NCBI GenBank assembly: GCA_026874595.1
Contig: CM049322.1
Span: 32,568,340 to 32,632,339, forward strand
DNA: 64,000 nucleotides
Direction of reading: 5' to 3'
From: Sipunculus nudus
Lineage: Eukaryota; Annelida; Sipuncula; Golfingiida; Sipunculidae
The translations under genes were made by a program, and so were the position numbers. Positions 12,303 through 24,400 of this stretch are shown piece after piece (within the stretch, counting starts at the first letter, position 1; each line of letters starts with the position of its first letter). The notes beneath the pieces were generated by a model, which saw only the letters and a program-made list of their open reading frames with translations, was not told the origin of the DNA and did no database searches.

Positions 12303-13514
12303 TTTTATTTTACTGCTGTAGCAGCTTGCCGTCTGTGGTGAAAGGTGCTAATAGCTTCCCATGTGTAGTACCTTCATACTGAAGGAATCAAACTGACTGA
12401 GGACACTTTGTGACTTTTGTGGCATTCATCCGTGAAAAGCAGACCCTTACTTTTACCAGTTCTCCAACCCTTTGTCCAATGTTTTAAATATTTCACCACC
12501 TTTAATGCTTCCATCTTAATTGAATCATGATGAAAACATCTTTTTTTTTTTACTTTTCATTCCGTCTATTATGGATAAGAAAATGTATACTTCTTCAAAG
12601 CCCACATTAAGATGGTATCGATCAACCCTGATATGATTGTAATATTCAAATCCATGTGTGCATGTTTATTGCGTTATAAAATATTATGTAAATCCTAATT
12701 GTATTCTTTGAATTAATTACCATCCTTAAAAAAAGATTTTGAGACTAATTAACATATGCATGGCATGATACAATAAGATATACTTAATTAATCCTTTTTT
12801 TGTAAATTACATTTTGCCCGCACATCAATAAAAAGGGAAAAATTGTAATCATTGTTACTCAAATACACAGACGTCATTATAAATAGTGTTAAAACTTTGG
12901 CTGTCATAGAGACCACCAAAAATGTTTTCATTTAAATCGTCTTTTTCGGGTAATATATTAATTATTGTTCATGGTCTTAGGAGATTTCGGTCGCCTAAGA
13001 TATATGTTTAGCCTACCAAAATTAAACATTCAGAAATTCAGAATTGAAATTTTGACAATGAAGACTTTAAAATTTTATGTGAATGTAAAATATTTTATAT
13101 GTTACTTTACTTTATTGTAGGCATTGGTAAATATTGTACTAACGTTTTCCAGGAAGATTGTATTGGGTCACATGCAGTTATGTCTATTTATTTTTCCTAT
13201 TATACGTCTTCCTTTCAGCTAGATTGCCAGGGTGATATAAGAAATCTTAATCAGATTCAAAGAAACAATATTGATCAAACTTGTCAACTAACATACCTAT
13301 AAGTAACACTATATATATACGAGATCACTTTGATATTTAGATTTGCAGAAAAGGCAGAATACATCACAGAGCAGTATAATTTATACAAATTAATAATAGG
13401 TTTCCGTGAACATTGACTTGCTGGCCTGAACACTCAGGAAAAGGGTTTCAACATTAAAAAGATGGTTTAAGCATTATCATATTATATTTGACAGGCTAAC
13501 AGGGCATACTATCC
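12303..13514. other. non-coding stretch
   Basis: Only short AT-rich frames. I looked on the minus strand for a copy of the receptor's cytoplasmic-tail exon to go with the transmembrane-exon copy next door and did not find one. Confidence 0.5.
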
Positions 13515-13608
13515 AATTCAAGACAAGGCTAGAATCATCAACAAGGATCCAAAATGAATAATCCCTAACGTTATCGGCATCCTTAGCAGCAGCTGTAAGA
13601 GCAGATTT
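13515..13608 (-). pseudogene. degenerate copy of a receptor transmembrane exon
   Basis: On the minus strand this aligns with exon 3 of the receptor gene at 20682-20763: both contain GGATCCTTGTTG and share the acceptor TTTGTAG. The copy reads LGIIHFGSLLMILALS and then meets a TGA. An extra 12 or so bases lie near its 5' end, and the donor GT of exon 3 (AG|GTTAGT) has become AT. Loss of donor plus an in-frame stop indicate a non-functional duplicate. Weaker similarity continues into the flanking intron (GATACCAAAT..TTTGG), so the duplication was larger than one exon. Confidence 0.7.
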
Positions 13609-13619
13609 CTACAAACAGA

Positions 13620-16400
13620 TTCATGAATTTGGATACCAAATTTATTGACCTAATATCTCGGGGAACGCTTATAATCCTAAGACAATAGATATTTTCATAC
13701 GGGTAAAAACAGATTCTTTTGTTTATTGCCTCATAATTTTTCACGAAAAAAAAAATTTATACGCCTAGATTATTAGTGAAGTGACCATTATTACCAAGGA
13801 TTATAGGTACTGACTGAAATCTGGTGATCACTATTGCAGAAACTGCTGTTTAGGTGTAGTAGTCCATTCCCGAAAGTCATGTGCTGAACCTTTTGACCAA
13901 ACCTAATCTTGAGCTATGTGCACTCGAATGATGGATTTTTCTCTAATTACAATTATATTAAAAAACTCACTAATGATCGGGCAATGTAATAGCATGTGTA
14001 AAAAATCTGCTGCCAAAAGCTTATAAATCCTTGTCAGGTTACCACAATGGCCAATAATTTTTTTTTTATATATGTTCGTACATTTGGAATATGATATAAA
14101 TAACGGTATTCATAAATATAGTATAAATGACCATAAATATAAGATAAATTTCCAAATCTAAACACAACCTAGCTGATAAAATTTTAAAGTTCAGGATGAT
14201 ATATACTGCTAATTCAATGTTGTTAGATTGGTTTTTCGGCAAAAGTCGACGGTGATCATAGTAAGATAACCAAATCCCTGTATTATAGACGAAAAAACTT
14301 GATATGCGAAGCCATATGATTTTTGCCAAACTTGAATCATCATCTGACAGATTCATTTTCGGAACCAACCACCACGTGATCGAGATCACATGTTGCAAAA
14401 CAAGAATATGACCTGCATGTGTGCTGTATGGCACGTTTCTGTTACTACGCTGGGTAAGAAAATAAAGGTCAAAATTAAATAAAAAAAATTATCCTGGTGC
14501 ATTATTTTCAAAATAATATATATAAACTTCCTAAAAATGCTGTTCCCAACGCGACAGTGAATTAAAATGCTGTGAAGTTTATATGTTCATACTGGATCAA
14601 CCGATTATCATGCATACACCCGTAGTGAAATCTATATCATATTTCTTGTTTGTGCAGGCATATCTCTCATTGCATCAGCAGTGAAACACAAAAGTTCATC
14701 CAAACAAATCAGTGTTAAATCTAAAGATCCCCGACAACGTTCAGTTATCGAATATTTCTGCACCTAGAGGTTATTTCCCAATCATGTATCATTGTGTGTA
14801 TATGTGTGGGATAAAATTAGAGAGATTGAACGGAACATAAATATACAGGAAGGTCAGGTGAATTCCATATAGCCGAGTTTTTTATTATTCACCATCCTCG
14901 ATTTTCCAGTAGAATTGTCTTAGGAATGAACAGCAGCTTAAAATTTGAGCTCTATATTCAGCCACAGAGTTTTGTCATTTGACACCATCTAGAAAACCAG
15001 CAGGAAAAAATGGTTCAAGACACTTCGCCGAGGCACCCCACAGGAAACCACCTTTTCCGTGGACTGCGTGCCTGATGTACAAATGTGCTCAAGGTGGTAA
15101 TTTTGTTAGAATTGAATTTTTTTTGTTAATATATAGGATAAGCTTAATCTGGAGAGAATATTCATGACTGTTCATATCAAATGCCGCGACCGGACATATT
15201 CATGCCAAAATAAGAGGCCTCTTCTCTGATAAAGCAAAATGAATATCGTTTGAACCCTTAATCCTACGCCCTAGACCTTTTGTAAATACTTTGAAATATT
15301 TTCAACAATATGTTTGATTTGAGTCTCCAGTAAGTTGATTTATAATAAAAACAATGTTGGACATAAAGGCAATTATTCATAAAGTCATTTGGATCCAAAG
15401 ATTTTTTTTTATTATTGGTTTAAGAAGTGCCCATTTCAGAAAATAAGGGACATGTCCTTCCCTCAAAGACAAATTTATTCTTATACAAATAAAACGGTCT
15501 AAAATATCTGCTTAGCTTTACATGACTTTGTATGAATCGGGTCATTTGCTTGGACATGTTGTGGAGTAATATATGAGATTACAAATATCATCAAAATTGG
15601 CCGATGTAAACCACAGCCTGACAAATTCTTGACTTTAACTGATACTGTTTGAATAAGTTGGAGTTTGTATTAATATAATCAGTTAATCTAGACATAATTC
15701 CGTCAGTAATATCATTAGATATCTGGTAATACTGTTATTCGAACGGCCAGTACCTTTGAAAACTATCATATTTGCTTTCAAATTATATACTTTATTATAC
15801 ATAACATCATATACGTTATCATCAAATTACACTTACATTATCTTAATTTTAAAATGAATATGCAACGTTTCTCTCTCTCTTTAATTTACATGTACACATT
15901 CCAGCTACAGGTGCTCCTGGTCTAATCGTCAAAGGAAGAAAGTAGGCCAGAGACTAATAAAATGAAAGAGATAGAGTTAGATATAGAAAGAAAACAAATA
16001 AACTAATAATGACAACATAAGAAGTGTATCCCGCACATCCAGGAAGATATGCATTTACAATAGTCCATTATATATACAAAACCACCAGTATGTTTTTGCC
16101 AAGACAGTGCTGCTTAGTCGTGGGAAACTTTGCTCAACCAAATAACCGTTAGATACTATCACTTCTTAATCCATATAACCGTTAGTTTGGTGATTGCATA
16201 AGGAAAGAAATTATCGTTGTAAGCAAATGATAACCATATGTACATTGGACCAATAAAAAAAAGTCTTTTTTTCTGGATTCTGCCTTCTGTTATGTTATAC
16301 TGTTGATGCAATACATATGTAATAAAGCGTATGGGACCATGTGGCAAGACCACAAAACGAGTCAGCAACGAGGACGAAATGTCTGATCAAATGCGAAGCC
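13620..16400. other. non-coding stretch
   Basis: A minus-strand frame at 14066-14434 (122 codons) has tryptophan-containing text early (ISITWWLVPKMNLSDDD) but decays into AT-driven isoleucine/tyrosine text and has no splice support. Nothing else was identified. Confidence 0.45.
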
Positions 16401-16404
16401 TAAT

Positions 16405-16409
16405 ATTAG

Positions 16410-16464
<55 letters not shown>
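16405..16464. repeat. (TA)n microsatellite
   Basis: TA dinucleotides over about 55 bases. The following 200 bases include a perfect GGCCTA/TAGGCC hairpin (about 16501-16517) and look like part of an interspersed repeat I cannot classify. Confidence 0.9.
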
Positions 16465-16467
<3 letters not shown>

Positions 16468-17749
16468 GGTAGTGTTACCCTCCGATGTAAAGTGCTCTAT
16501 GGCCTACAGACTAGGCCAGAGCGGTATAACTCTGAAGAAAAACAACACTGTTAATTCACAACAGTCTGTTTCACGGGATGCTACCCGATCATCAGGTGAA
16601 TGTGGTTAGAATGAAGCTAACGGCGTGGTTTGAAAAGCCGAGACTTTACGAGATTACGAGATTTTATGCAAAAACGGGGGGGGGGCTAATATATATGTAT
16701 GAGTTCTATGAAAACTTATATATAAGTGTATAAGTATGTATATTATTATTATTATTTTTATTATTATGACTATACGTATCCCCTCCCATATTAGGAATAT
16801 TTTTGAATATGCAATGTAAAGAGGACGTTTTGAGACAATTTCCCCCAAAAAATGAGGTTTTCCTGATTCTGAAAAAAAACTATTCCCTTATGTCTTTGCG
16901 TTATTTAGTCAAACTGTATAGAGGTTTAATATTTACTTTTCATATTTCTTCAAAATAAAAATATAAAATTTCAATCGTTTTCAACATGTTAAAGTCAATG
17001 GCGCAAAGGCGCATTTACGTTGCAAAATATAATCTTTTGAATGTAATGCGATGAGCGAAATAACTGATATTTTGAAGTCTTATGTTAGGCCAAAAATTAA
17101 TTTTGGTTCTCAGGCACTTTTTTCATAAATCAGTGCGGCCGGGCGATATTTTAATTTTTTACCTTTTTGATTAAAATGTCATATGACCAGGGGAAAGCAT
17201 CAAAATAACATAATTATTTACTAAACAGGTGAAAGCACTACAAAACAAAGGAAATCTTATCAAAAGTTCTATTATTTTATTTTCTTAAAAGATGAAATCA
17301 AAATTTAAAAAAATTGATACAGGGGGTGAACAATTAACGCGGGCGATGCCTAAGAACCATGCCTTTTATTTTTTTTTATTTTTTAACCTTAAACTTTGCA
17401 TTTACCGGGGCCGTGGTCTCGAGAGCACACAAGAGCATAGATCAAGAGATCACCAGAGGAGCCGTGAGATTGTTCACGTTCGACGCCAACTAGGGTCTTG
17501 TGCTCTGCAGTTGTTCTGCACCTGTTCATAAATATTCTCATCCTCAACTAATGAATTTGAAAGTATTAAACAGCAGATAACTTTTTTTTAATCTAATTGC
17601 TAATTAATAAAATGAAATATGAAAAACGAAAATTAATCAGGAAATTAGGGAAATAAGATAAAAAGAGAGATATTGCAGCTCAGCGGGGGCCGCGCGCCGA
17701 AGGTGTCTCCTCCGGAACCGCCCAATATAGCAAAGGCATTTTAATGTAT

Positions 17750-17756
17750 TTTTATA

Positions 17757-17808
<52 letters not shown>

Positions 17809-17811
17809 CTA
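17750..17811. repeat. (AT)n microsatellite
   Basis: AT dinucleotides. A purine run (GA)n, (GGGA)n and a poly-G tract follow at 17931-17990. Confidence 0.95.
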
Positions 17812-17854
17812 ATTAGTATTAGCTTAATTGAAATTCCGAAAAGACTGGATGCGC

Positions 17855-17913
17855 TTTGGGGGAGGAGGGGGGCCATGGCCCCCTGCGGCCCCCTTGCTAC
17901 GCCCCTGATCTAA
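17855..17913 (-). mobile_element. end of a GGGGCG-type short interspersed element
   Basis: Read on the minus strand the segment starts TCAGGGGCGTAGCAAGGGGG and passes into poly-G. Such a start resembles the GGGCGGATCCAGG elements at 28764 and 29668. The other end is not resolved. Its family is not known to me. Confidence 0.35.
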
Positions 17914-18194
17914 TATATATATATATATATAAAGAGAGAGAGAGAGAGAGAAAGGGAGGGGGTGAGAGAGTGAGTGGGGGAGGGGGGGGGATGGGAGTGC
18001 TTGTGGTTGTGTATGACTGTAGGGGTGTGTCTGTGGGGATGTTTCAATGAATGTTTCAGTGAATACACGTATTTAATGGGACTTTGGTCACGGAATTACT
18101 GAAATTTAGGACGAGGAATTTCTTGTATTTACCAACACAAAATAAAATCACAGGCAACAGTCTAATTCGAATGTTTATCTATTGTTACGATGAC

Positions 18195-18290
18195 AAATTT
18201 GCAGGGGAAAATATCGGTCAGATCCGGGATTTGAGCCCATGTCGGTGGCGCAAATGTCCGGCGTTCCAACTGCTTCGCTAGAAAAGCACG
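18195..18290 (-). mobile_element. tRNA-like SINE head (A and B box)
   Basis: On the minus strand 18280-18270 reads TAGCGAAGCAG, a full match to the RNA polymerase III A-box pattern TRGYNNARNNG. 18236-18226 reads GGCTCAAATCC, nine of eleven matches to the B box GGTTCGANTCC. The starts are 44 bases apart, the spacing found in tRNAs. No proper acceptor stem was seen, so this is a tRNA-derived SINE or a tRNA pseudogene rather than a working tRNA. The 3' tail and target-site duplication were not identified. Confidence 0.55.
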
Positions 18291-18683
18291 CTCACTAGCG
18301 AGACAGTTCGGTCCGCTTTTACGTCACCCCGTAAAACTATACACCTACATTGTATTAATGCGGGCTATATACTCATCAAAGTCGGTAGATACAGGATAAT
18401 GTACATTATAAAGGTTGAATAAATCAACAATTATTGAGACAAATTAGGTTATTGTTGCATCTGGAATTACACAATGGTTGGTTTTAAAGCGCCTGCAGCC
18501 GTCTGTCTGACACTTATTTTAGGGCCATTACAGTTACATTTTGTTTATTACGTATACGTCAGTGACTTCCGTCTTTCTGAGACGAATCAATTTGATACTG
18601 GCCTGAATGAGTGCTAGGTTTGTCTGAACAAATAAAATGCGCATTGGACACAGATGAACCGTCTCCATTTTTAATTCTAGCTT

Positions 18684-18976
18684 ACCTAGGTATATGTACA
18701 TCTGCATAATTCCATTCCGCTCTCGGACTCCTTGACAGGGCAGTATCACACGCTTCCTCTCACTTTTTATCCTAATTTTAACCAGGCCCGTTGACTTTTG
18801 CACCAGGGGGACCTGGGTGTATAATCGTCCCCATTGCTGGGTCATACCAAGGGTTAATTTTTTATTTATACCGTTCCTTTGACCTGTCACCATGCAGATA
18901 GATCGGAACTTATAACCGACATCACATATAAAATTTGGCTCAAACATGAGATGGCTTTTATCGATGTGCAATAGCT
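18684..18976 (-). CDS. possible extracellular-domain exon
   Basis: On the minus strand an open stretch of about 97 codons (includes MFEPNFICDVGYKFRSICMV) lies between an acceptor-like TATATTTCCAG near 18977 and a strong donor CCTAG|GTAAGC at 18684. It ends in phase 1, the same phase as the CUB-like exon of the receptor gene 3.5 kb away. The final residues MQMYIYLG recall the beta-strand that ends a CUB domain (GFLFMFE in the receptor). I found no clear sequence alignment to that exon and no following exon, so this could be a second receptor's exon, a decayed copy, or chance. Confidence 0.3.
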
Positions 18977-19460
18977 GGAAATATAGCGATATACAAACTG
19001 ATGTTTATGATACAGCCCCGCAGGTGCCGAGAGTTATTTTATGATAACCTCGGTTTATCTGTCACAAGATAAGTACTGAATAGAATTTGTTCAGGGAATG
19101 TTTGGATAACGTCAAATGAACAAATCGTTAAATCTTTGGAGGTATTCTGATTCAACGTGAAACATTTTATTTAAATGATACTCTCCCATTGGTACATATG
19201 GCTACTACATTATGATAGGGCTATTGATGTTACTTGGTGGTGCAAGTGGCCTGGGACGGAGTTGTTGAATCGCATGCATTACAGCTTTATTTGACTTCTG
19301 GTGAGGGTTTGAGTACTCCGCCAACGTCGTATTATGCTTTACATTTGCGTTAAATATTAAAATAACCATTTAATTAGACAAGGGTCTCATTTATTTTTTA
19401 TTTAATGAATACCAATAATAAAATAGCCTAAAAGTGCAAATATAAAACCATAAAAGGCTT

Positions 19461-19466
19461 TTTATT
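19461..19466 (-). terminator. candidate polyadenylation signal of the receptor gene
   Basis: AATAAA on the minus strand, about 245 bases after the stop codon at 19712. This is a normal distance for a 3' UTR. Other AATAAA-like strings occur farther on, so use of this one is an inference. Confidence 0.45.
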
Positions 19467-19711
19467 ATTTCACACACACATTACATAATATATAAATACA
19501 GGCTACCACATTTTTTTTTCAGAAAAGGTACCCAACCAAATTGTGACTGCGAGAATCCTCTCTCTCTCTCTCTCTCGCTCGCTTATAGGCACCTCACCCA
19601 CCCTTCTTCGGATAAGGAATGAATGCAAACTTGGCAACCAATCGCGAGATAGGTTTCCCATCTTAAGACTGTCGATGCAAATAGGTTAGTCGTGAATGTT
19701 GTGAGATGCAC

Positions 19712-20560
19712 TTATTGTGAACACTCATTCTGTTCATTTTTGTTGTTATCTGGGCCTTGTTCGTCCATACCGAGTTGTACAGCTTCAGGATCCAGCACGT
19801 GATATACCGGTGAAGTGACGTCATCATTCTGCTCATTATTTTGGTCAAGATTTTCATTGCCAGTTTGACCAGAGTCCACGTGACCAGAGTCCTCGTGATC
19901 AGAGTCCCCATGGATCAACATTGGTAGCCCTACCGTCGTGGAGTCCTTTTTCAACGATACAGTGTTTCGTTTAGGTACTTCTGGTGGAGCGGAGTCTAGT
20001 AGTGGATTATCTGGTATTGTGTCATATATCTCTTCATCATTCGCTTCCCTGGACCTGAAAATCTTCTTAAGCCTGTAAAAGAAACCGAAATAAAGCCTTA
20101 GATTTTTCCTTATCAAACATAATACAAGATAATTTGTTTTCAATTTTTTCATCATTCATGTTTTGCTCTGCTGGGGTACAAAAAACAGTTAAGCTTTTGC
20201 GTGTAGTAACAAAAGATGCATAATGAACAAATGAAGTATGGCCTACCAGTTATATATTTCAAGGTGGTCTCGTATGTGCAGCATTCCGGATGTGCATGCA
20301 AGTTAACATGGCAATTTCTAAAAATTTCTTCGTATTTGGTTCAGTAGAACTATTTTCATATTTCGACAGAAATTCAGTTTTAGTCAAATATCACTGTCAT
20401 GTTGTTACTTGTCCTTAATTATGCGATCAAGTGAAATGTTTCCTGAATAGCATGGATTAACTCTTCCTATTGTTTTGCAGAACATGCCAATATCTGCATT
20501 TAAGAGGTTTGTACAAATACTTACACTGCGGAAATTAAATATTAGGTATATATATTTAAA

Positions 20561-20611
<51 letters not shown>

Positions 20612-23135
20612 ACTTACGTTTAGGTTTTTAATTCAAGATATATTTATGATCAAATTAGGTATGACTTCACAGCATACTAACCTATTGAAGATTTTCGTCG
20701 ACATCAGCAACAAGGATCCAAAAATAATAATCCCAAGCGCAATCGACATCCCTAGAATCAGTTCTACAAACAAAGGTTAACCGCATTACAGATCAACCAA
20801 ATTTTACACACTCTCTGAATATATAATTTATGGTTGCCGATACCAAATATTTGGCGATTATCTCTGGAAAGGCTAGGTAACCCAGATAATACTTAAATAT
20901 ATACTGTGGATCTTTAAAGGCGCCTATTCCTATAGCTGACGTAGATTAACTAGAGATAATTCTGTGAACTTTTTTATGAAAATAAGACAGAAATATGCTG
21001 TTTTCTTTTTTGTTTATATACTATTTTAATAAAAGGTTCAACGAATTTTCTTTAGTAATGGACGTCTGATATCGGAATAAGCCCCTTTGATTCTAATTAC
21101 AACTCAGCCTTAGCAGATATATTCAATGTGACTTTTTTAGCCACAGGCAGTTAGTCATATACTCATGCAACACATCAGATAAAACTGTCCTAGTCTTTTA
21201 AACAAAAACGAGTAAAAGAAAATAAAAATGATTACCATTTACCATTTTTTATCTTTTTGACACACTGCCATAGATACATACTTTTTCTCTTATAAACCAC
21301 TTTCTTCTGTTTAAACCCTGGTGTTGATACAGAAGAGCTTGCAGAATCTTGCATTGTACTTTCTGTTTCCAGAACTGAAAAAAAGGACGAACGTTTTTAA
21401 TGCTAAATCAAGCAGCAAACTTTGGACTCAGAGGGCACAAAGGCATTACAATAATCGGACGCGAGCACTGCTTGCCGGAACAACACTATAATAATATAAA
21501 TTTAGTCCAACTCATGCGTACAAAAAGAGAATTGATCACAACTCTATTTTTTCAGAAGGAAAGGAGTATATCTATGGTGGAGAGACAGTAAATTTTCGGT
21601 TGTATCCGTCCTAGCTTATAATCCGGATCGTAAATCGGTATACTCTGTCCGCGCAGGGCCGCTTATCCGCAACAGCTCGGTCAACTGTACTCCCCACGAA
21701 AGGCAGTCGACGGTAGTTGGGTTTACTTGAGTACGGTTTACAATATACCAGGTTCGTGGTGCGCACAGGCAAATCCGTTTCTAGTTTAAAGGTCCGTTTA
21801 GCTACCATTTGGCCTAATCCTTCCAGCAATATATCACTTTTTATGCAGCACAACTAATTAGATTAACTTAACAACAAAGTGTAGAAGGCAAACTCCCATT
21901 TTATTGAATAAGCCGATTTTGGTATTGTAAAGCTTCCTCGAGACTATATTTAATGGCTAAGTATGGTCCCATTTAGATTTAAACCAAATGCGGATACGAA
22001 CTTTATTACCAAAACAAAGCCAGCACAGTTGTGAAGTCCCACATTAATGCTTAAAAACTACCAAAATGTTTGCATTATTGCAAAGAGTTCTTTTTTCATG
22101 CATAAATGCAGACTTTCAAGATATCTCTATTATTGCACTGATCAGCATGGACATATTCAGGTAATCAAGTCCAATTTTCGAACCCGGTCAATATTACAGA
22201 GACTCGAATTTTCCTTTCAGCACAAAAGCCAAGTCTATATGGATAAACATGTATATACATATACTGGATATAAATGCTGACAAATAGAAGTCAATTTCCT
22301 AACTCTTAATCATGACTGCAGTGGTTTTGTTTGATTTTATTAAACATTTTTACAATGTGACCAACAATTTTTTATTTAACACAAAGACTTCCGACAATCT
22401 TCATACAAAAATCAATTAATTTTTGTGTGAGGCCATTAAAACCCCTCAGGTGTACACAAAATTCTATTTTCATTCAGTTACAATACATACGTATACATTT
22501 AAATTCTTACCTTCAAACATAAATAAAAAGCCAGCATATCCATACCCTTGAAGGTGGTAGGAAATTTTGAAGCTTGAAGTAAAAGTGTGTTCTTGACCAG
22601 CACCTTTCCGACGCTTACACAGGGGGCGGACACTTGAAAACACATTGAAAAGCCCGCAGGTCACTATGGTCAGTCGAACACTCTCTTTACTCCGTATAGA
22701 AATATCACAAGATTTGCTTACGTTTCGTTTGAAATGGGGGAACTTGTAACTAGCTATCACCCCTTTTCCTCTGAGCAGTATGGTTTCAGAACAGTTAGTA
22801 TAAATCCTCTTTGGAGACACACACAGTGATCCAACATTTAGTTGCCAAGAAGATGGAATGAAACTTTCAAACATTTTGTTAACTTTTTTGCCACCTATTT
22901 TACATCGGGGTCCTTGGCAACAACACTTATTTAAGAACCCAATGATCAGTGAGTTGAAATGTGTCTTTGGGTGTTCCCAGGATGTTGATACATTGACTAT
23001 GACGGCTTTTCGCCCGGGTCGACATTTTGTCATATATGAGGTTGTGCTGTTTAAGAAACCAGATTTTTCTGCAAATAACATTCCATATGGTGCTAGCAAA
23101 GAGGACAGTACTATCCATTTTAATATCACCAGCAT
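19712..23135 (-). CDS. CUB-like type I transmembrane receptor, four exons
   Basis: Exons on the minus strand: 23135-22511, 21374-21282, 20763-20682 and 20072-19712. Each junction has GT-AG ends (donors GTAAGA, GTATGT, GTTAGT; acceptors TTTTCAG, TTTGTAG, TTTACAG). Phases 1, 1 and 2 join without a break, giving 1161 bases and 386 residues. Residues 1-22 are a signal peptide (start MLVILKWIVLSSLLAP). The extracellular part has four N-glycosylation sequons and many cysteines; its C-terminal half ends YGYAGFLFMFE, like a CUB domain, while the N-terminal half is unassigned. Exon 3 is a membrane helix (about 241-261, LILGMSIALGIIIFGSLLLM). The tail has YxxPhi motifs at Y283 (YDTI) and Y357 (YHVL), an APPEVP stretch and a 5-residue acidic repeat coded by three 15-base units. 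It probably acts as a cell-surface receptor or adhesion protein; the ligand is unknown. No 5' UTR exon was sought successfully. Confidence 0.8.
20565..20610. repeat. (TA)n microsatellite inside a receptor intron
   Basis: TA dinucleotides in the third intron of the receptor gene, about 70 bases beyond the exon 3 donor. Confidence 0.9.
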
Positions 23136-23875
23136 GGTCAGAAAAAACACACCGTAGACCTCAACAGGAGTATAAAACCATTATATGTTTTATATGGTAA
23201 GATAAAAGTTTTACCATCAATAGTTTATATGTCCAGGTTTGTACTCCATCAATGCAATGAATTTAATCCAATCAATATACTTTGTCCAATTTCCTTTAAT
23301 ATATTACCATAAGGACACTTTCCTATTACCAGTTTCTTCAAACCACAACGCGCTATATGTAAGCACTGGATACTCTCGGCTCATGAATATGTTCCGAATT
23401 CTTGTGAGGATGCGACTGACCAGTTGGCGTTTTCACTCAATGACATTGATATATAAGTTTTAAAACGAAACGATGTCATATATATGATAATTTATTATAA
23501 GATAAACGAATAAACCATCACGTGATATCATATGTAACCCCCAAGTCGAGATAAGTAACTGAATAACCGGAGTATAACCGCGACACATGTAGCAAGTTTC
23601 CTGTAACAATACATCGATTGTACGTTACGTATATAATATGGAATACGTGGGTGTTAGTAAATAATGTGGAACTGTCAAACGTATTAAATCAGCGCGTTTA
23701 CTTGAACTGTACATAAACAACAGAGGAGGATGCGCGCGCCGCATATTTTCATGATCCCACCGATAATGTCTGGAATTAAAGTAATATACGCTTAATACCG
23801 AAAAAAATGCTTCTGAAATTTGCGTCTCGTATGGTTTTGTTCTGTATACTTCTTCACGCGAGGGATATGGATTAA

Positions 23876-23930
23876 ATTTACCCCCCGCCCCCCCCCCCCG
23901 CTTTATAAGATTCTGCATCCGCCCATGAAT
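23876..23930 (-). mobile_element. fragment of a GGGCGGATCCAGG-type element
   Basis: Minus strand: GGGCGGATGCAGAATCTTAT, then a poly-G tract. The order (GGGCGGAT.CAG, short spacer, poly-G) matches the complete copy at 28764-28967. Confidence 0.45.
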
Positions 23931-24340
23931 ACAAGAGTCTTGATTCATTCTTTTTTATTGGTGATTTGTTTTATGTTGTTTATTACCTTTTAACCCCTGA
24001 CTCATCTTTGATAGAATAAACTATAGTTACTGATCAGCTCTGTAATCTAGCCGCAGATTTTGCACGGAACACTTAGGGTATCACATAAAAATACATTATC
24101 TTCCAGTGAATCAATATTGATATGTCAGCTAGAACACGATGTACTTTATTCGAATAGAAACAAACTCCCATATTGGGCTTAGTTCGATCTAAGAATAGAA
24201 TGACCCTATATATGTATCAAGACTATTATATACAATTATAATCAACCTTATAAATTATAAATTAGAACATATTATGTATCCTGAAATATGTATAGCCAGA
24301 CAACATATTGGATCTCGTTAAGGCTTGCGATTAATGCATT

Positions 24341-24342
24341 CA

Positions 24343-24400
<58 letters not shown>
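24341..24400. repeat. compound (GT)n-(GA)n microsatellite
   Basis: GT units followed by GA units. Confidence 0.95.

Noticed and set aside
18195-18290. Functional tRNA gene
   Set aside because: A and B boxes are present but no paired acceptor stem was found and the B box has two mismatches.
22470-22510. Extension of the receptor's first exon to a 226-codon intronless ORF
   Set aside because: The frame runs on past a consensus donor (GAAG|GTAAGA at 22511), and three further exons join in phase and supply a membrane helix and tail. The last codons before the stop look like intron.
23136-23150. Start of the receptor at a GTG five codons upstream
   Set aside because: An ATG at 23135 gives a complete signal peptide; a GTG start is not expected in an animal gene.
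22858-23157. Plus-strand ORF of 99 codons
   Set aside because: It is the antisense shadow of the receptor's first exon.
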